Assembly (NCBI GenBank): GCA_029216955.1
Contig: JANAVB010033216.1
Span: 8,239,492-8,303,491, forward strand
DNA: 64,000 bases
Source: Iris pallida
Taxonomy: Eukaryota; Streptophyta; Magnoliopsida; Asparagales; Iridaceae
Reading direction: 5' to 3'
A program made the position numbers and the translations under genes. Within the stretch, counting starts at the first letter, position 1. Every line of letters begins with the position of its first letter. Positions 1-10,926 of the stretch are shown in pieces. The notes beneath the pieces are model-generated. The model saw nothing but the letters and a program-made list of their open reading frames with translations, had not been told where the DNA came from and did not search any database.

Positions 1-85
1 TTGTGGTTTTGTATATATATTACCAGCAACAACCTTTTTCAAGGTTGGTTACTCATTTCTAATTATCAATAAAAAAAATCTCTTT
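1..85 (+). repeat. 3' end of CopA 5' LTR
   Basis: This segment aligns with 30224-30304: both read TTGTGG(C/T)TTTGTATATAT, then a CAACCT-TTCAAGGTTG-like stretch, then AATTAT(C/T)AATAAA. Similarity is lost after the T-rich run at about 85, taken as the LTR end. No clear tRNA-Met primer binding site follows, probably because of decay. Confidence 0.7.
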
Positions 86-205
86 TTTTTTCTCCTAGTT
101 CTTAAATAACAATTTCTGACTTACATTATCACCATTAAGCTCTAGCACATAAAAAGATTATGATCGTGCATCGAATAAAACTAGCAAGTATGATATACAT
201 TTCTT

Positions 206-795
206 TACGGGTGAGCAATAGCAGTTGGAAATCGAAAACCGAACTGAAATATGGCAATTGTTTCGGTTTTTTGGTTATAGGTTCAATTTTCGGTTTGGGA
301 ATTTCAAATTTTTGAAATATCGGTTTGATTTTTGGTTCTTCGTCCGAGTAATCGAATATTTAGATTCCATAATTTACCAACCTACCCTCAATTTATATAT
401 ACTAGTATTTTCGCTAACCCTATCTAAGTGTATTCACTCTTTCCCTTCTCTGTTGGCACTTGTTGCCGCTTCCTTGAGCGCTCTCTCTCTACACTCGATC
501 TATACATACTAATATTTTTTTCACCATATGTAATTGTAATAATGCATAAACGCAGTCAGATTTTTTTTTTTTTTTTAAGATTGGTTATTTAAATTGGTTC
601 ATTTGCTAAAATGTGAAGACCCGGCCCATTGGCCCATGAAACCGAACCGACCAAAAACTGACGAATTAATTCGATTTTGTTCGGTTTTTATGAAAACGGT
701 TCGACTTTCGGTTTTGAGAAATATGGTTTATGGTTATTTCGATTTTTATATATTCGGTTCGGTTGAAACCGATCCGAACCGTTGCTCACCCCTAA
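206..795. mobile_element. hAT-like MITE (MITE1), 590 bp
   Basis: The ends form imperfect terminal inverted repeats: TACGGGTGAGCAA at the left, and TTAGGGGTGAGCAA read inward from the right. They are flanked by ATTTCTT at 199-205 and again at 796-802. A 7-8 bp duplication with short GGGTGAGCAA-type termini fits the hAT superfamily. The interior is rich in CGGTTCGGTT and AACCGAACC blocks and encodes nothing recognisable. The exact edge is ambiguous by one base because the flank ends in T. A relative lies at 3963-4518 in the same copia element. Confidence 0.7.
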
Positions 796-1045
796 ATTTC
801 TTGATAGACCTACTTGCTTCTTTCCTTGGAAAGTTTTCTGTTTTGAGCATTGGCGATCTTCATCACCCTGATAAGAAGATTTTTCTTAGCAACCTCGATT
901 GCTTCAGAGCTTCTTTTTTCTCCATATTCTGCAACCTCAATTGATTACTAGCAGTTTTGACTGTTGTCTTTGTTTTTTCTAATACCGCGAACTTTTTATG
1001 TTTTTGCGGCATAGAGTAGCCTCATGGTGGGGGGAGCTCCGTAGA

Positions 1046-1283
1046 AGCAAACCCTGCAGAAGGCTTAGAAGTTTACTAGAAAAAAAAAAGCTCGGAAGGC
1101 CTAGAAGTTTGCTAAAAGAAAAAAAATTGTAGACGGCCTACAAGTTTATAAAAGCAAATACCATAGAAGCCTTAGAAGTTTGCCAGAAGCAAAAGTCGCA
1201 GAGGGCCTACAAGTTTGCCAAAAGCAAATGACAAGGAAGACCTAGGAGTTTGCCAAAGCAAACGTTGTGGAAGGCATCAGCAT
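1046..1283. repeat. Degenerate ~35-bp tandem repeat in CopA leader
   Basis: About six to seven units each begin with GCAAA and contain a GAAGGCCTAGAAGTTTGCC-like core, with A-rich stretches between the first copies. It continues into 1310-1520, where shorter degenerate units around GTGGAGCCTAGC and CCCACAGAA recur. No protein is supported. This occupies the expected untranslated leader between the 5' LTR and gag of CopA, or may be an unrecognised insertion. Confidence 0.6.
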
Positions 1284-1694
1284 CACAGAATAAGCAGCTC
1301 TACCAAATGGAGCAGCCTCGCGGTAGACATCAGCGTCGTTGAATGGAGATGCCCCGGGGAATTGCAACTCAATAAAACTGTAGCCCCACGAGACCCCGTG
1401 GAACCTAGTCCCACAGAATTTAGCCCGTGGAGCCTAGCTACGTGGTATGAAGCAACTCTGTGGAGTGGTGAAGCTCCATAAAATATAGCTCCACAAAGCC
1501 TAGCCCTGCACAATATAGTTTGCCCGTAACAAAACAGACCCAAAAATTGTATAGCTTTGGGGGCCTCGAACCCCCACAAGGGGCATGACCCCATTGAACC
1601 CGTTAACCTATCCATATATATATATATCTCAGAGGATTCAAAATTTATCCCATTGTCAAAAAAAGTCCATAATGAATTTTTGACAAAGTTATAA

Positions 1695-1900
1695 CACTAC
1701 AAAAAATTGTATTTTTATCAACATATTTTAGCGACATAGAGTCTTTTATGTCTCCAAAAGCTAATTTATTACATGTATTGGCGACATGGGTTTTTGTATG
1801 TCATAGAATCCATACAAATTTTAGTGGAGGAAACCAAATATAAGCCCCGCCAAAAATTCGCTACATATTGCGACATCCACGTGTCGCAGAAGAGGCTTAG
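1695..1900 (+). mobile_element. CACTA (En/Spm-like) transposon terminus, fragment
   Basis: The sequence begins CACTACAAAAAATTG, the signature terminus of plant CACTA elements. It is followed by subterminal GCGACAT motifs: AGCGACATAGAG, GGCGACATGGG and TGCGACATCC, plus a reverse copy in GTGTCGCAG. A matching right end (TTTTTTGTAGTG) was not found by eye nearby, so this looks like a truncated end. The right limit is approximate. Confidence 0.5.
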
Positions 1901-2159
1901 CTTTTTTGCTGAAGCAAACATATGACTGAGGTCTAACCTTGACATACCATTCAAAACTCTTGGTTTCTAACTTCACCTTTGGGCGCAAGAAGACTAATTC
2001 TTCCTAAATTTATTGAACATGAAGTTCATGGAACCCGAAGTTCATAAGGACCTGAATTCACCATTACATGTTATGAACTAAAAGTCTATAATTAATTCAA
2101 TTTTTCTTAGAACTCAAGTTTCTAGCATCTTGTTTTTCCCTCCAATGTAATGTTGAGAT

Positions 2160-2632
2160 GCCAAGCTCCACCTCACAACGAAGAAGTTGAGAGAAACCAT
2201 TGAGCCCAATTAAAAAAAATAAAGCTGCCAAGGCAACCGCCATGATATTCATTTACAAGCATATGTCAGACACATTGTAGATAAATACCTAGCTGAAGAG
2301 GATCCAAGGACTCTCTAGGTGGCTCTAGAATATTGTTTTGCCATCAACGTCTTAGATACTTGCCAGAAGCAAGGCATGACCGGCAAAAACATTGCTTCCA
2401 GGATTCTAAATCTGTGAACGAGTACAATATTGAAGTTTGTTGTATTTGATCACTCCTAAAATTTTGTAAGGAGGACTTGACTGAGGAGGACCTCATAGAG
2501 AAGACATTCTCAACCTTTTATGTTTCTAACATATTGCTCATGCAGCAATATAAAGAACAAAAGTTCACCAAGTTTTCAGAGCTGATTACTCTCATGTTGC
2601 TCGCTGAAAAGAATAACGCTCCTGCTGAAGAA
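2160..2632 (+). pseudogene. Copia gag fragment (CopA)
   Basis: Gag is the capsid-like protein that packages copia RNA. The last 50 codons (2483-2632) read without a stop and contain EEDLIEKTFSTFYVSN, QQYKEQKFTKFSELI and LLAEKNN. These correspond to the conserved copia gag block in which an EEDMLEKTFSTFHASN-type motif is followed by a YSDLI-type motif. Upstream, about 320 bp retains pieces in several frames (AKAATAMIFIYKHMSD and similar) interrupted by stops and shifts. No CCHC zinc knuckle was found downstream. The region 2640-3735 that should hold the knuckle, protease and integrase is replaced or lost. Confidence 0.7.
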
Positions 2633-2639
2633 TAATCAA

Positions 2640-3126
2640 ACATGCCCTACTAAAGCATAAGTATCCCATTGCTTGAAGCAAATACGGGATATTCTGAAGG
2701 CAAAAAATGATAGAATCAAAATTGTAGTGATTGAAGCCAATGTCATCTTATTCTAAATTAAACCCCATGCTCAAAACAACAATCCAAATCCAATTAATAC
2801 TACACATAATTCATGGAAAAAATAATAGAAATATAAATTTAACTAAAAACAACAATTATAAAGAACTAAAATGCAAAAAAAATCAAATTTATCGACGAGT
2901 TTAAGATAAACTCCCTTGGTTCTTGAGAATCCCCTTGATAGTTCTACTACTCATATACGGGGGATCTCAAGATCAGCTCCTACTCTAGGTCCAACTCCTT
3001 AGGTCAAATTAGTAGGAAGAGAGAAGATAAGTAGAGAGAGAGAATGTGAGAGAGAGAGAGGACAGAGAGAGATGAGAGGAGAGAGAGAGAGAAGAGAGAG
3101 AGAGAGAGGAGAGGGAGAGAGAGGAA

Positions 3127-3161
<35 letters not shown>

Positions 3162-3734
3162 AAGAGAAAGAGAGAATAGAGGAGGTGAGTTGGATCCGCT
3201 AGATGGATGACACCTTACGGATCCATAGAACACACCTAATCACGACCTTCCCTTAGAAGCATAATTGCCCAATGGGTAATTAGATAACGCGATCAATAAC
3301 TGTGGTATGCTAGTCTACGAATGGGGCCTACTATAGGTCTATGGCACTAACAATAGCCTATCTAGGGGTCTAGGGTAGTCTCCTATAATTATCTAGCAAA
3401 AAAAAAAGAAATTCAAATCGAATTACAAAAGTCAGTCAATCAGTTTAGACATGTTGATTACCCTACGGGTGATCTGTTTGTACATCTCTCGAGATACTAC
3501 CAAGATACATGGATTTAGTATCGGGTACAAGTACACTAGTACAAAGTACGTGATACTACATCGATACATGATACAAGAAAAATATAGAGATGCATGATAC
3601 TGAATAAATACCAGTAGAAATACAAATATTTGGAAAAGGGAGTGAGATGGTATAAACGTCAAATTTTTTGAAGAACTACATAAATTTACATTGTTTTTTT
3701 CCACTATATCATCTCTAAACTTATACCACTTAGT
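2640..3734. other. Unassigned interior of CopA with (GA)n microsatellite at 3016-3184
   Basis: I recognise no coding sequence here. A purine (GA)n/(GGA) microsatellite fills 3016-3184 and creates an artefactual serine/leucine-rich reading frame on the minus strand. The flanks (2740-3010 and 3190-3420) are unlike copia protein DNA and may be an unrecognised insertion that replaced the protease and integrase core. The segment 3430-3720 is AT-rich, with repeated GATAC and CGAGATACTACC motifs. Confidence 0.45.
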
Positions 3735-3962
3735 GTGATAAAAAGTGAGAAGGATCTTAGATTTTCCACTGGTAACACAAAATATGCCATACTATACGCG
3801 TTATCTAATCTAAAAGAAGTGACGAATTCCAATATAACTACTTCAAATATGCCTACAAGGATAGATGTACCTTGCGGGCACAAAACTTTCTCTGAAGAAA
3901 ATATTGCCCTTGGTATTGTCCCTGAAGGACTATGTGCACACTCCAAGTGCGACATGGTACAC
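3735..3962 (+). pseudogene. Copia integrase C-terminal extension, left part (CopA)
   Basis: The translation includes LKEVTNSNITTSNMPTRID, VPCGHKTFSEENIAL and VPEGLCAHSKCDM. This resembles the variable region between integrase core and reverse transcriptase of a common plant copia group, where an APARIEVP motif is followed by a RLKRGRPVGSKD-type motif. Here the RLKRGRP part is frameshifted. The frame stops at the insertion point of MITE2 and can be followed again at 4519, so MITE2 split the gene. Confidence 0.6.
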
Positions 3963-4518
3963 TATGGGTGAGCTTTATTCGATTTTAGACCAAGGCTCGA
4001 CCCGACCCGAACTGAACCGAATAAGAGATAATGTTAGGTTTGAAAAAAAATGGTTCAGTTTCAATTTTGAAAATACTAAAATTTCTTATTCGGTTTCAAT
4101 TTTGACTTTTGGTTTCTGTCCAAAACCAAAAATCAATAAGACTTGCAATCATTCAATACCTTTAATTTTATGCATATTTTATGATAAAAATATGTGTATT
4201 TTGTCTATATTTTTGAAAACAACAGTTTTATGTTTGTGTTCTAAATCCCAACTACTCCAATTTTGGGCCCAATTTTGAAATACAACAAACCTATGTTAAA
4301 AAATTGTAATTTATAATATAATCTAACAAAAATTCTAACTTTGGGCCCGACAATTTAAACATAAAAATAGCTCGAACAATAAACAAAATTTATTATTTGT
4401 TTGTTTTAGTTTCAGTTATGGCTAATTTTTGTTCGATTTTAGATTTTTAGAATCTTATTTTATTCAATTTTGATTATTTCGGTTCAGTTGAAATTGAATA
4501 AATTGAACACTCGCCCTA
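3963..4518. mobile_element. hAT-like MITE (MITE2), 556 bp
   Basis: The ends are TATGGGTGAGC at the left and, read inward from the right, TAGGGCGAGT. They are bounded by TGGTACAC (3955-3962) and TGGATACAC (4519-4527), an 8-9 bp duplication with one indel. The interior has the same CCGAACTGAACCGAA and TTTCGGTTCAGTT blocks as MITE1 (206-795) and a similar length. It is therefore a second member of the same family, inserted in copia pol. Confidence 0.65.
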
Positions 4519-4823
4519 TGGATACACCGTGTCTTACCAATCACCTGCCTCGGGCTAAAGTGTGTCCCATCATTTCAAAGGACTCCTTTCTCAGAAAGAG
4601 AAGAAGCTTGGCACACCCAGATTATGTCATTATCTCAAACTGTCTAACTCATGAGATTATTTTGAAAGTGAAACATCTTGGAAGAGATGAGTGCACAAAA
4701 TCTCATATCCAAGAAGCAGGAAATCTCGTTCAGTATGCTAACTTAGACGAGTTACAGAACATGAATGAGATAATCATCGATGAACATGCAACTGATGGAT
4801 TTTGTTACAACGTATTTGTATGA
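4519..4823 (+). pseudogene. Copia integrase-RT linker, right part (CopA)
   Basis: The longest readable stretch contains FLRKRRSLAHPDYVIISN, THEIILKVKHLG and LDELQNMNEIIIDEHATDG, ending in FCYNVFV. It matches the position and character of the copia segment just before the RT, where RNEIIVDNIFAYNVA-type sequence occurs. The next recognisable codons (4840 on) already correspond to the middle of the RT, so roughly the first third of the RT domain is deleted between 4823 and 4840. Confidence 0.6.
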
Positions 4824-4839
4824 AAATTTGAATATCAAA

Positions 4840-5311
4840 ATCTATATGAAAGTTCCTTAAGGACTATTTGTAACTATAGAAATAGTTCTATACCTCAAAA
4901 AAGCTCTTGATCAGGTTGAGGTATTCACTTAATGGATTGAAATAATCTAGGCGGATGTGGTATAACCACTTACGTAGTATTTGATCAATCATGGATATAT
5001 GAATAATAAAGTATTTCGTTGTATGTTCATCAAGAAATTATATTTTAGATTTAGAATTGTAGCAGTCTATGTCAATCACGAATCTCATCGAGGCTCCTTA
5101 AGAGCTTAAAAAATTTGCCTCGCATCTAAAATCGAAATTTGAGATGATGGATCTTGGGAATCCCAGGTTTTTCTTAGGTCTGCAACTTGAGTATTGTACC
5201 GATGGTATTTTGGTTCAATAATCGAGTTACACCTAGAAGGTGTTATATATTTTTAATATGGATTATTAAACCTTGAGTATACCCAGGGTTATCCATTCTC
5301 TAGATGCTAAA
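4840..5311 (+). pseudogene. Copia reverse transcriptase, middle part (CopA)
   Basis: The RT copies element RNA into DNA. Readable motifs, in shifting frames, are YMKVP, LKKALDQV (a decayed copy of the LKKSLYGLKQ block), VAVYV followed by the catalytic site, and then MMDLGNPRFFLGLQLEYC, TDGILVQ and NMDY. The catalytic YVDD box reads YVNH at about 5068-5079, so both active-site aspartates are lost. The frame ends in IHSLDAK at the CTAAA duplication. It continues at 29278 after SoloD is removed on paper, giving the copia order (S)LD.K.D.F.P followed by YLSAIG. Confidence 0.8.
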
Positions 5312-6364
5312 TGTGAGATCAGTCTCATTTTATCGGTATTGTATACAGATACACGAGTATTCACTGTTCATTAAATTTTTTTAGTTTTTATGATTGTTGT
5401 ATCATGTATTACTTCTAATTTCTTGAGTTTCTGATGACTGTGTTTATTATCAGACTACCAATGACATGTATTTTATCCTTTGTTATTATCATAGACCCAT
5501 GCTACGACTCATGCATAGAACAAAATCTTAGATTTTTTTTCCAAAATTGGAAATTGACCGCCTGACCGATATATCGGGTATACTGGTCTATATTGTCAGT
5601 GTACTGTCTGAGAATATTTTATATTTTAGATATTTTTATGAATAATGTTCGATACTCGCTATCGTCCATTGGTTTCTTGGTTCCGAAGCACCCTTTTATT
5701 TATTGGTTTCTTAGTTTTCTTTATGGATTGGCAAAATTGATCGATTTGAGTTGTGGATCGCTGACATGGCAGATCCAACGGTCATGATTAATTCACCCTA
5801 TCTATATGTACTCCTTTGGTTTATTTTAATTTTTTTTACTTTCTCCCTCCCTTCTCTTCTTTTCTCTTCTTTTTTATTTCCTCTCTATTTTTTCATGAGC
5901 TTGGAGCTTGTTCTGGAGGCATAGGCAGTGTGGTTTCTGAACCCCTCTTGGTAGTGTAGTAGAAGATTTAGACTGGGAGTTCTGTTTAGGCAAGTATATT
6001 TTGCTGAACTATTGAACAATATTATTTTATTGATGTTTTAATTTTCTTTGGTATTGAATGTTCAGTATTGTCTAGTATTTGTTTTGTTACATATGTTTCC
6101 TTTGTGATTTTTGCCTATATATGTATATATAGTTCTGAATTTTGTTTGAGCTAGGTTTTGATTTCCTACAAAGTATTGATTATTTATTTAGTTAAAAACT
6201 GGTATCAGGAGTGATATGAGAGTTACCACCATGAAACCTAGTCTATATGCTACATTAGACTTACCCGGTACTAATTTCCTACTATAATTGTTTTTGATAG
6301 ATTTCGGAACGTGATTTCGGTTTCAAAAATTTGATTTCTTAGATTTACGAGGATTTCTGCCCGG

Positions 6365-6456
6365 AAATGACATACCGCCGACATACTGTCTGTACGAACG
6401 GTATACCGGTTTTGGATATTTTTCTCAATGAGAGTTTATGTGGTTTTAAAAATGGC
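6365..6456 (+). repeat. ~90-bp repeat unit in SoloD, left copy
   Basis: The pattern GACATACTGTCTGTACGAAC, GGTATACCGGTTTTGG, ATATTTTTCT, TTATGTGG is repeated at 9471-9560 on the other side of SoloA as GGCATACTAGTCTGTATCGA, GGTATATCGATTTTG, ATATTTTTGT, TTGATGTGG. Weaker copies of the GGTATAC core appear at 5565-5615 and 9555-9600. SoloA therefore inserted at or near a unit junction of a tandem array in the SoloD LTR. Confidence 0.55.
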
Positions 6457-7200
6457 ACATCTGTAAGCACCCTATTTTTTTGTTTTTTAAAAATTATATT
6501 TAGTATGTTTTTTATTTATTAATATATTTTATATTTAAATTTGATTATAAATACACTTTCTCGTAGCTTTGATTTTTGAAACGTAGCATTAACCAATTTT
6601 TTGAAACAAGTTCCATAATCGCATCCTAGACAAGTCTATATTCATTTTGGTAACTCAAATATGTTCCTTTGTACTAAATTTTCCTTGCACATCTTTCGGA
6701 TCAAAATGGCCATTTTACCTTTCACCATAGTTTCGATGTATTTTTCCAATTCCAATTGACGCCCAAATCCGATTCAAACTTTTCGATCAAATATATGATT
6801 TTGACCTATTTTGAGCCTACTACACACATGTCATTGGTGTTCTACTCAACTGAGTTCTCATGTGCTATTTACTTTTAAATGGCACACAAGACTTCATTAT
6901 TAAACTTTTGGAGCCTATTTCGATTCAATAAATGGTACCATCCAGAAACTAGCCCAACAAGTTTTGGTAGAGCCTATTCTAGGTTGTCCTAACCTATTAG
7001 ATTTATTTTAGATTGATATTTATCAATTTAATAGTAGCCAGTATTGATTGGATTCAGTATATACCCCACATAAAATACGCCCTCCATATTAGGAAACCAA
7101 TCAAATCTTGTGGGTGCATCTTTATATATCTTACAAGTTGGACCACCAAACCTTACCAAACTCCACTAAACCCATATTCTCTCAAACCCTAACCCTTCAA

Positions 7201-7327
<127 letters not shown>

Positions 7328-9090
7328 GTCCACTAACCCCTTTAAACCATCCAAAACCAAAATACCTTCAACCTCACCAATCTGCCGACACACCATCCAC
7401 CCGATCAAAACCACCATTCCTGACCTCCCTTGACACTCTATTAGGGTTCGTTGTGAAGCGAACATGATCCTCTTCCATCCTATCAACCTCCCACATGTTC
7501 ACAACCCCTTCTAGTATAATATCCCTACAAGTCAGCCAATTCCAGCAGCACAATTCTGTACGAACCAGTAGGTTTGTCATCTTTCTCGATGTATTTCATA
7601 TACTTTTCGATGTCCGTTTCTCGCAAAACTAAAACTAACATGAAGCCCTGTGTGTTATTTTCATCTCCAATTGGCCACCCACGTGGTTCCGTAAGGTTTA
7701 TCCGGGGCGTCCGTTTTGCTACAAGGTGTCCCGACTGAACCAATTATTTTATGGATGAGTTTTTGACAACTTGCGGAGTACTTCGACCTTTCAAATATTT
7801 TTGTTGATACTCTAGACATCCTAATCTTTCTATCTCATATACTTTTGTGCCACTTGGTGGAGATCTTATATTTAATAAAACTATTATAAAATAATCTATG
7901 TGTCTTTTTGGACTCAGAACCTTAACAAACTATTCTAAAATAATTGTTATGTTTATTTTATTATAAAATCTTTATTCTAATGTATTTATAGTATTTTTTA
8001 GATTTATTTTTTGTTTAAAAATATTTGTTTCGAGTACGAAACTATTACACAAGTTGGTGATTATTAACGTCGGATCAGTATGAGACTTGTATACATATTT
8101 TTATATGAATTAAATAGACTAAATATTATTATAAATTATTTATAAATATTTTTACAAAAATAAAAAAATATTTTTATGATATAAAATATTATTTTATTGG
8201 GTAGATTTAAAACTATATATGTTAGATTGAGTCGGGTAGTTAATGTGACTAGTTTAGTATATAAATATTCTAGGTCTATATATGGTAAGTCCATATATGA
8301 TATGTCATAGATATGACGTTGATTGGTGGATGTATATTCTAGGAGAGCATGACACAATGACGGAGGATATCGGAGTTGAACTGTAGTATGCACAGCTGCA
8401 GGAGACAGTCAAGTGTACCTTACCAAAGTTTCATTTTGTCATTTTCTTTTCATTGTTATTATTTTTTTTCCTTTTTATATCTAGATATTGTGGACGTAGA
8501 ATTAGTTGGTACCTAGTGTCCGAATGGTATTCGGGTACCGATATCTCTATGTAGATATCGACTATCAATACAAGGCATGATAATGCATTTTATTCGTGTT
8601 CATTGACACGATAGGCTTCGGGACACTGACACAATTTATGATACAGAGTCTACGTGAGTATTCATGGTTAGAGACTTCATGATAGGATACTAGATCGTTA
8701 CTTGTATTTGTGACTTACTATATTGTACTTGCCACGACTTGCCAGATCTAGACATGGGGTAGGAAGAACATGACTGTTATATCAGGCTGATTTTTTTTTC
8801 TAGTTTGGCCTCGTTTCCATACTTGGAACTTGGTTGTTTTATTCAAGTTTATCGTTGTTTCTGTAGCAAAGCTCTGGTATTTCTTGTCTAGTTTGTCCTT
8901 GGTCCCACGACAAGGTGCCTTGGGTGTTTGCCTAGTGAGGAGCTTGTGAGTCTCACTGTTATGAAGCCTGATATTCGGAACATGTTCTCACATGCATATC
9001 ACTTAGACTGGTTATGGTAGTTATCCTTCAATTCATGTATTTTCATTACTGTTACATTGACATGTATTTCTGTACCTTGCTATGTCCCCT

Positions 9091-9114
9091 GAGGAACTGG
9101 TGATCTCTCTAGGT
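9091..9114 (+). promoter_or_regulatory. Conserved 3'-LTR box, SoloA copy
   Basis: The sequence GAGGAACTGGTGATCTCTCT is the SoloA version of a box found at 13376, 27783 and 48127 in other LTRs, always a few hundred bases before the LTR end. Its function is unknown. Confidence 0.45.
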
Positions 9115-10802
9115 AGTCGATCATGCAGAAGAAATTCGTCGATCATAGTGGTATTGCTATTTCAGATTTAGGTATTTACTATGATTTCATACTTTATCAT
9201 TACTTGCATTCTGCTCTTTAGCCTAGTTTATAGACCTGTATTGTTCATCGGGTCTATTCAAACATATATGTTATTGGACTGCTAACCATGACACATATTG
9301 TTTATTCTTGATATTACTTATTTTGTGGATTGAGATAGGAATCTGTTATTTAATTTTATAGATAGATTTAGAAACCAAGACAACTTATATGTATTCAAGT
9401 ATGGCTGGAGTCATAGCTGGCATGTTAATGTATCCTAGTTCCTTCGTATTTTGGGACTGGAGCGTTACAACACCGGCATACTAGTCTGTATCGATGGTAT
9501 ATCGATTTTGTATATTTTTGTGACATAGAACTTGATGTGGTCTCAAACTGGCATTCCCTCGGTATATTGATATATATATACTGTCGGTATACTCTCAGGA
9601 CACCCAAGTTCTATATTTTCTGATTTTGTTCTAGTTTCTTGAATTCTTATTGTATATTATTTTTCATGTATATGCCATGACATATTTCATAATAAGTATT
9701 GCTTGCTTGTTTACATTGTCATGTATAAGCCATGTCTTGTCATGTTCATGACGTAGCACGTAGTTGCTATCTTGACTTGTCTTGTATTGCTCGTCCTAAT
9801 TTCTGTATGGCTTGTAGTAGCGCATACTGTCCTGATTCTTAATAGTGGCTCATCGTAGCACACTTATGATTCTAGTTTCATGTATATCATATTGTGGCTT
9901 GTTATAATGCACCATGTCTTATCTGGAACAAAATGGTTGTTCTCCTATTTTGTACTTGTACTTGTGATTGTTAAATCTAGTTCAGTCTCTCATATCCCCG
10001 AGGGGAATATTATGTCTAGGATGGATTCTGCAGACTGCCACACCCAAAATCCTAAATAAAAATGTTAGAGATTAACAATTAGCTTGATCATTTAGAGCAT
10101 GGAAGGGGAGAATCTCTAGGTTGCATGCAGTCCCGTTATCTACTCGTCATTCTTGGGTGGAGATTTGGAGCACTCCGTCGTGAGAGGCACATTTCTAGCA
10201 CACCGTTGAGTGGGGCAACCTGTACATTTGTTTGCTTGTTTATTATTATCAGTTCACCATCGTGTGGAGCAGACATTACTTGCTGTTGTGTGATGCATAC
10301 TGAGATCACCTTAGTGTAATGCTACTTCCTTATGATGCATGTCTGTAAACCCCCTAAATTTTGTTAGATTTTTTTTACTGATTTTTTAAAATATTTAAGC
10401 TTATTTTAATTTATTTCATTCTAAACATTTTCAAAAAAATTAATTAAATAAAATACGTAGCTAAAATTTTATTACTATACTTGGTACAAAAGATTTATTA
10501 GAATATTTTAGACAATATTTGAGAATACTAGAATTTTTTTTTTATATTACTAAATGATAAATGTTTTACTAATTATGATAATCTATTGTTTAAATGAGTA
10601 AATATGATAAAAATAATTTATTTAACATATATAGGTATAGGTTATATAATAATTATTGGTATTTTCATTTTTACCATAGCTTGTATTTTAATCTATACTT
10701 ATGAATCATCAGATATATATAAATATGTTCATATATAATATATATATATATATATGTAAAGGTATGAGCTTACTATATAGTTATATAGATAATAGGTATT
10801 AG

Positions 10803-10807
<5 letters not shown>

Positions 10808-10897
<90 letters not shown>
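10808..10897. repeat. (TA)n microsatellite in GagB 5' LTR
   Basis: About 90 bp of pure TA repeat directly before the conserved hairpin. The 3' LTR carries shorter tracts at 17254-17314 and 17362-17375. It accounts for the Tyr-Ile reading frames here. Confidence 0.95.
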
Positions 10898-10900
<3 letters not shown>

Positions 10901-10903
10901 CTC

Positions 10904-10926
10904 GTACTGTTCCAAAGGAACAGTAC
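10904..10926. promoter_or_regulatory. Perfect 10-bp-stem hairpin in GagB 5' LTR
   Basis: GTACTGTTCC, loop AAA, GGAACAGTAC. The same stem with loop GAA is at 17383-17405 in the 3' LTR. It sits between the TA tract and the presumed leader, close to where transcription could start. Confidence 0.6.

Noticed and set aside
1561..1618. tRNA gene on the minus strand
   Set aside because: T-arm and A box are suggestive, but no acceptor stem or proper anticodon arm can be drawn.
3009..3233. Ser/Leu repeat frame
   Set aside because: Translation of a GA microsatellite.
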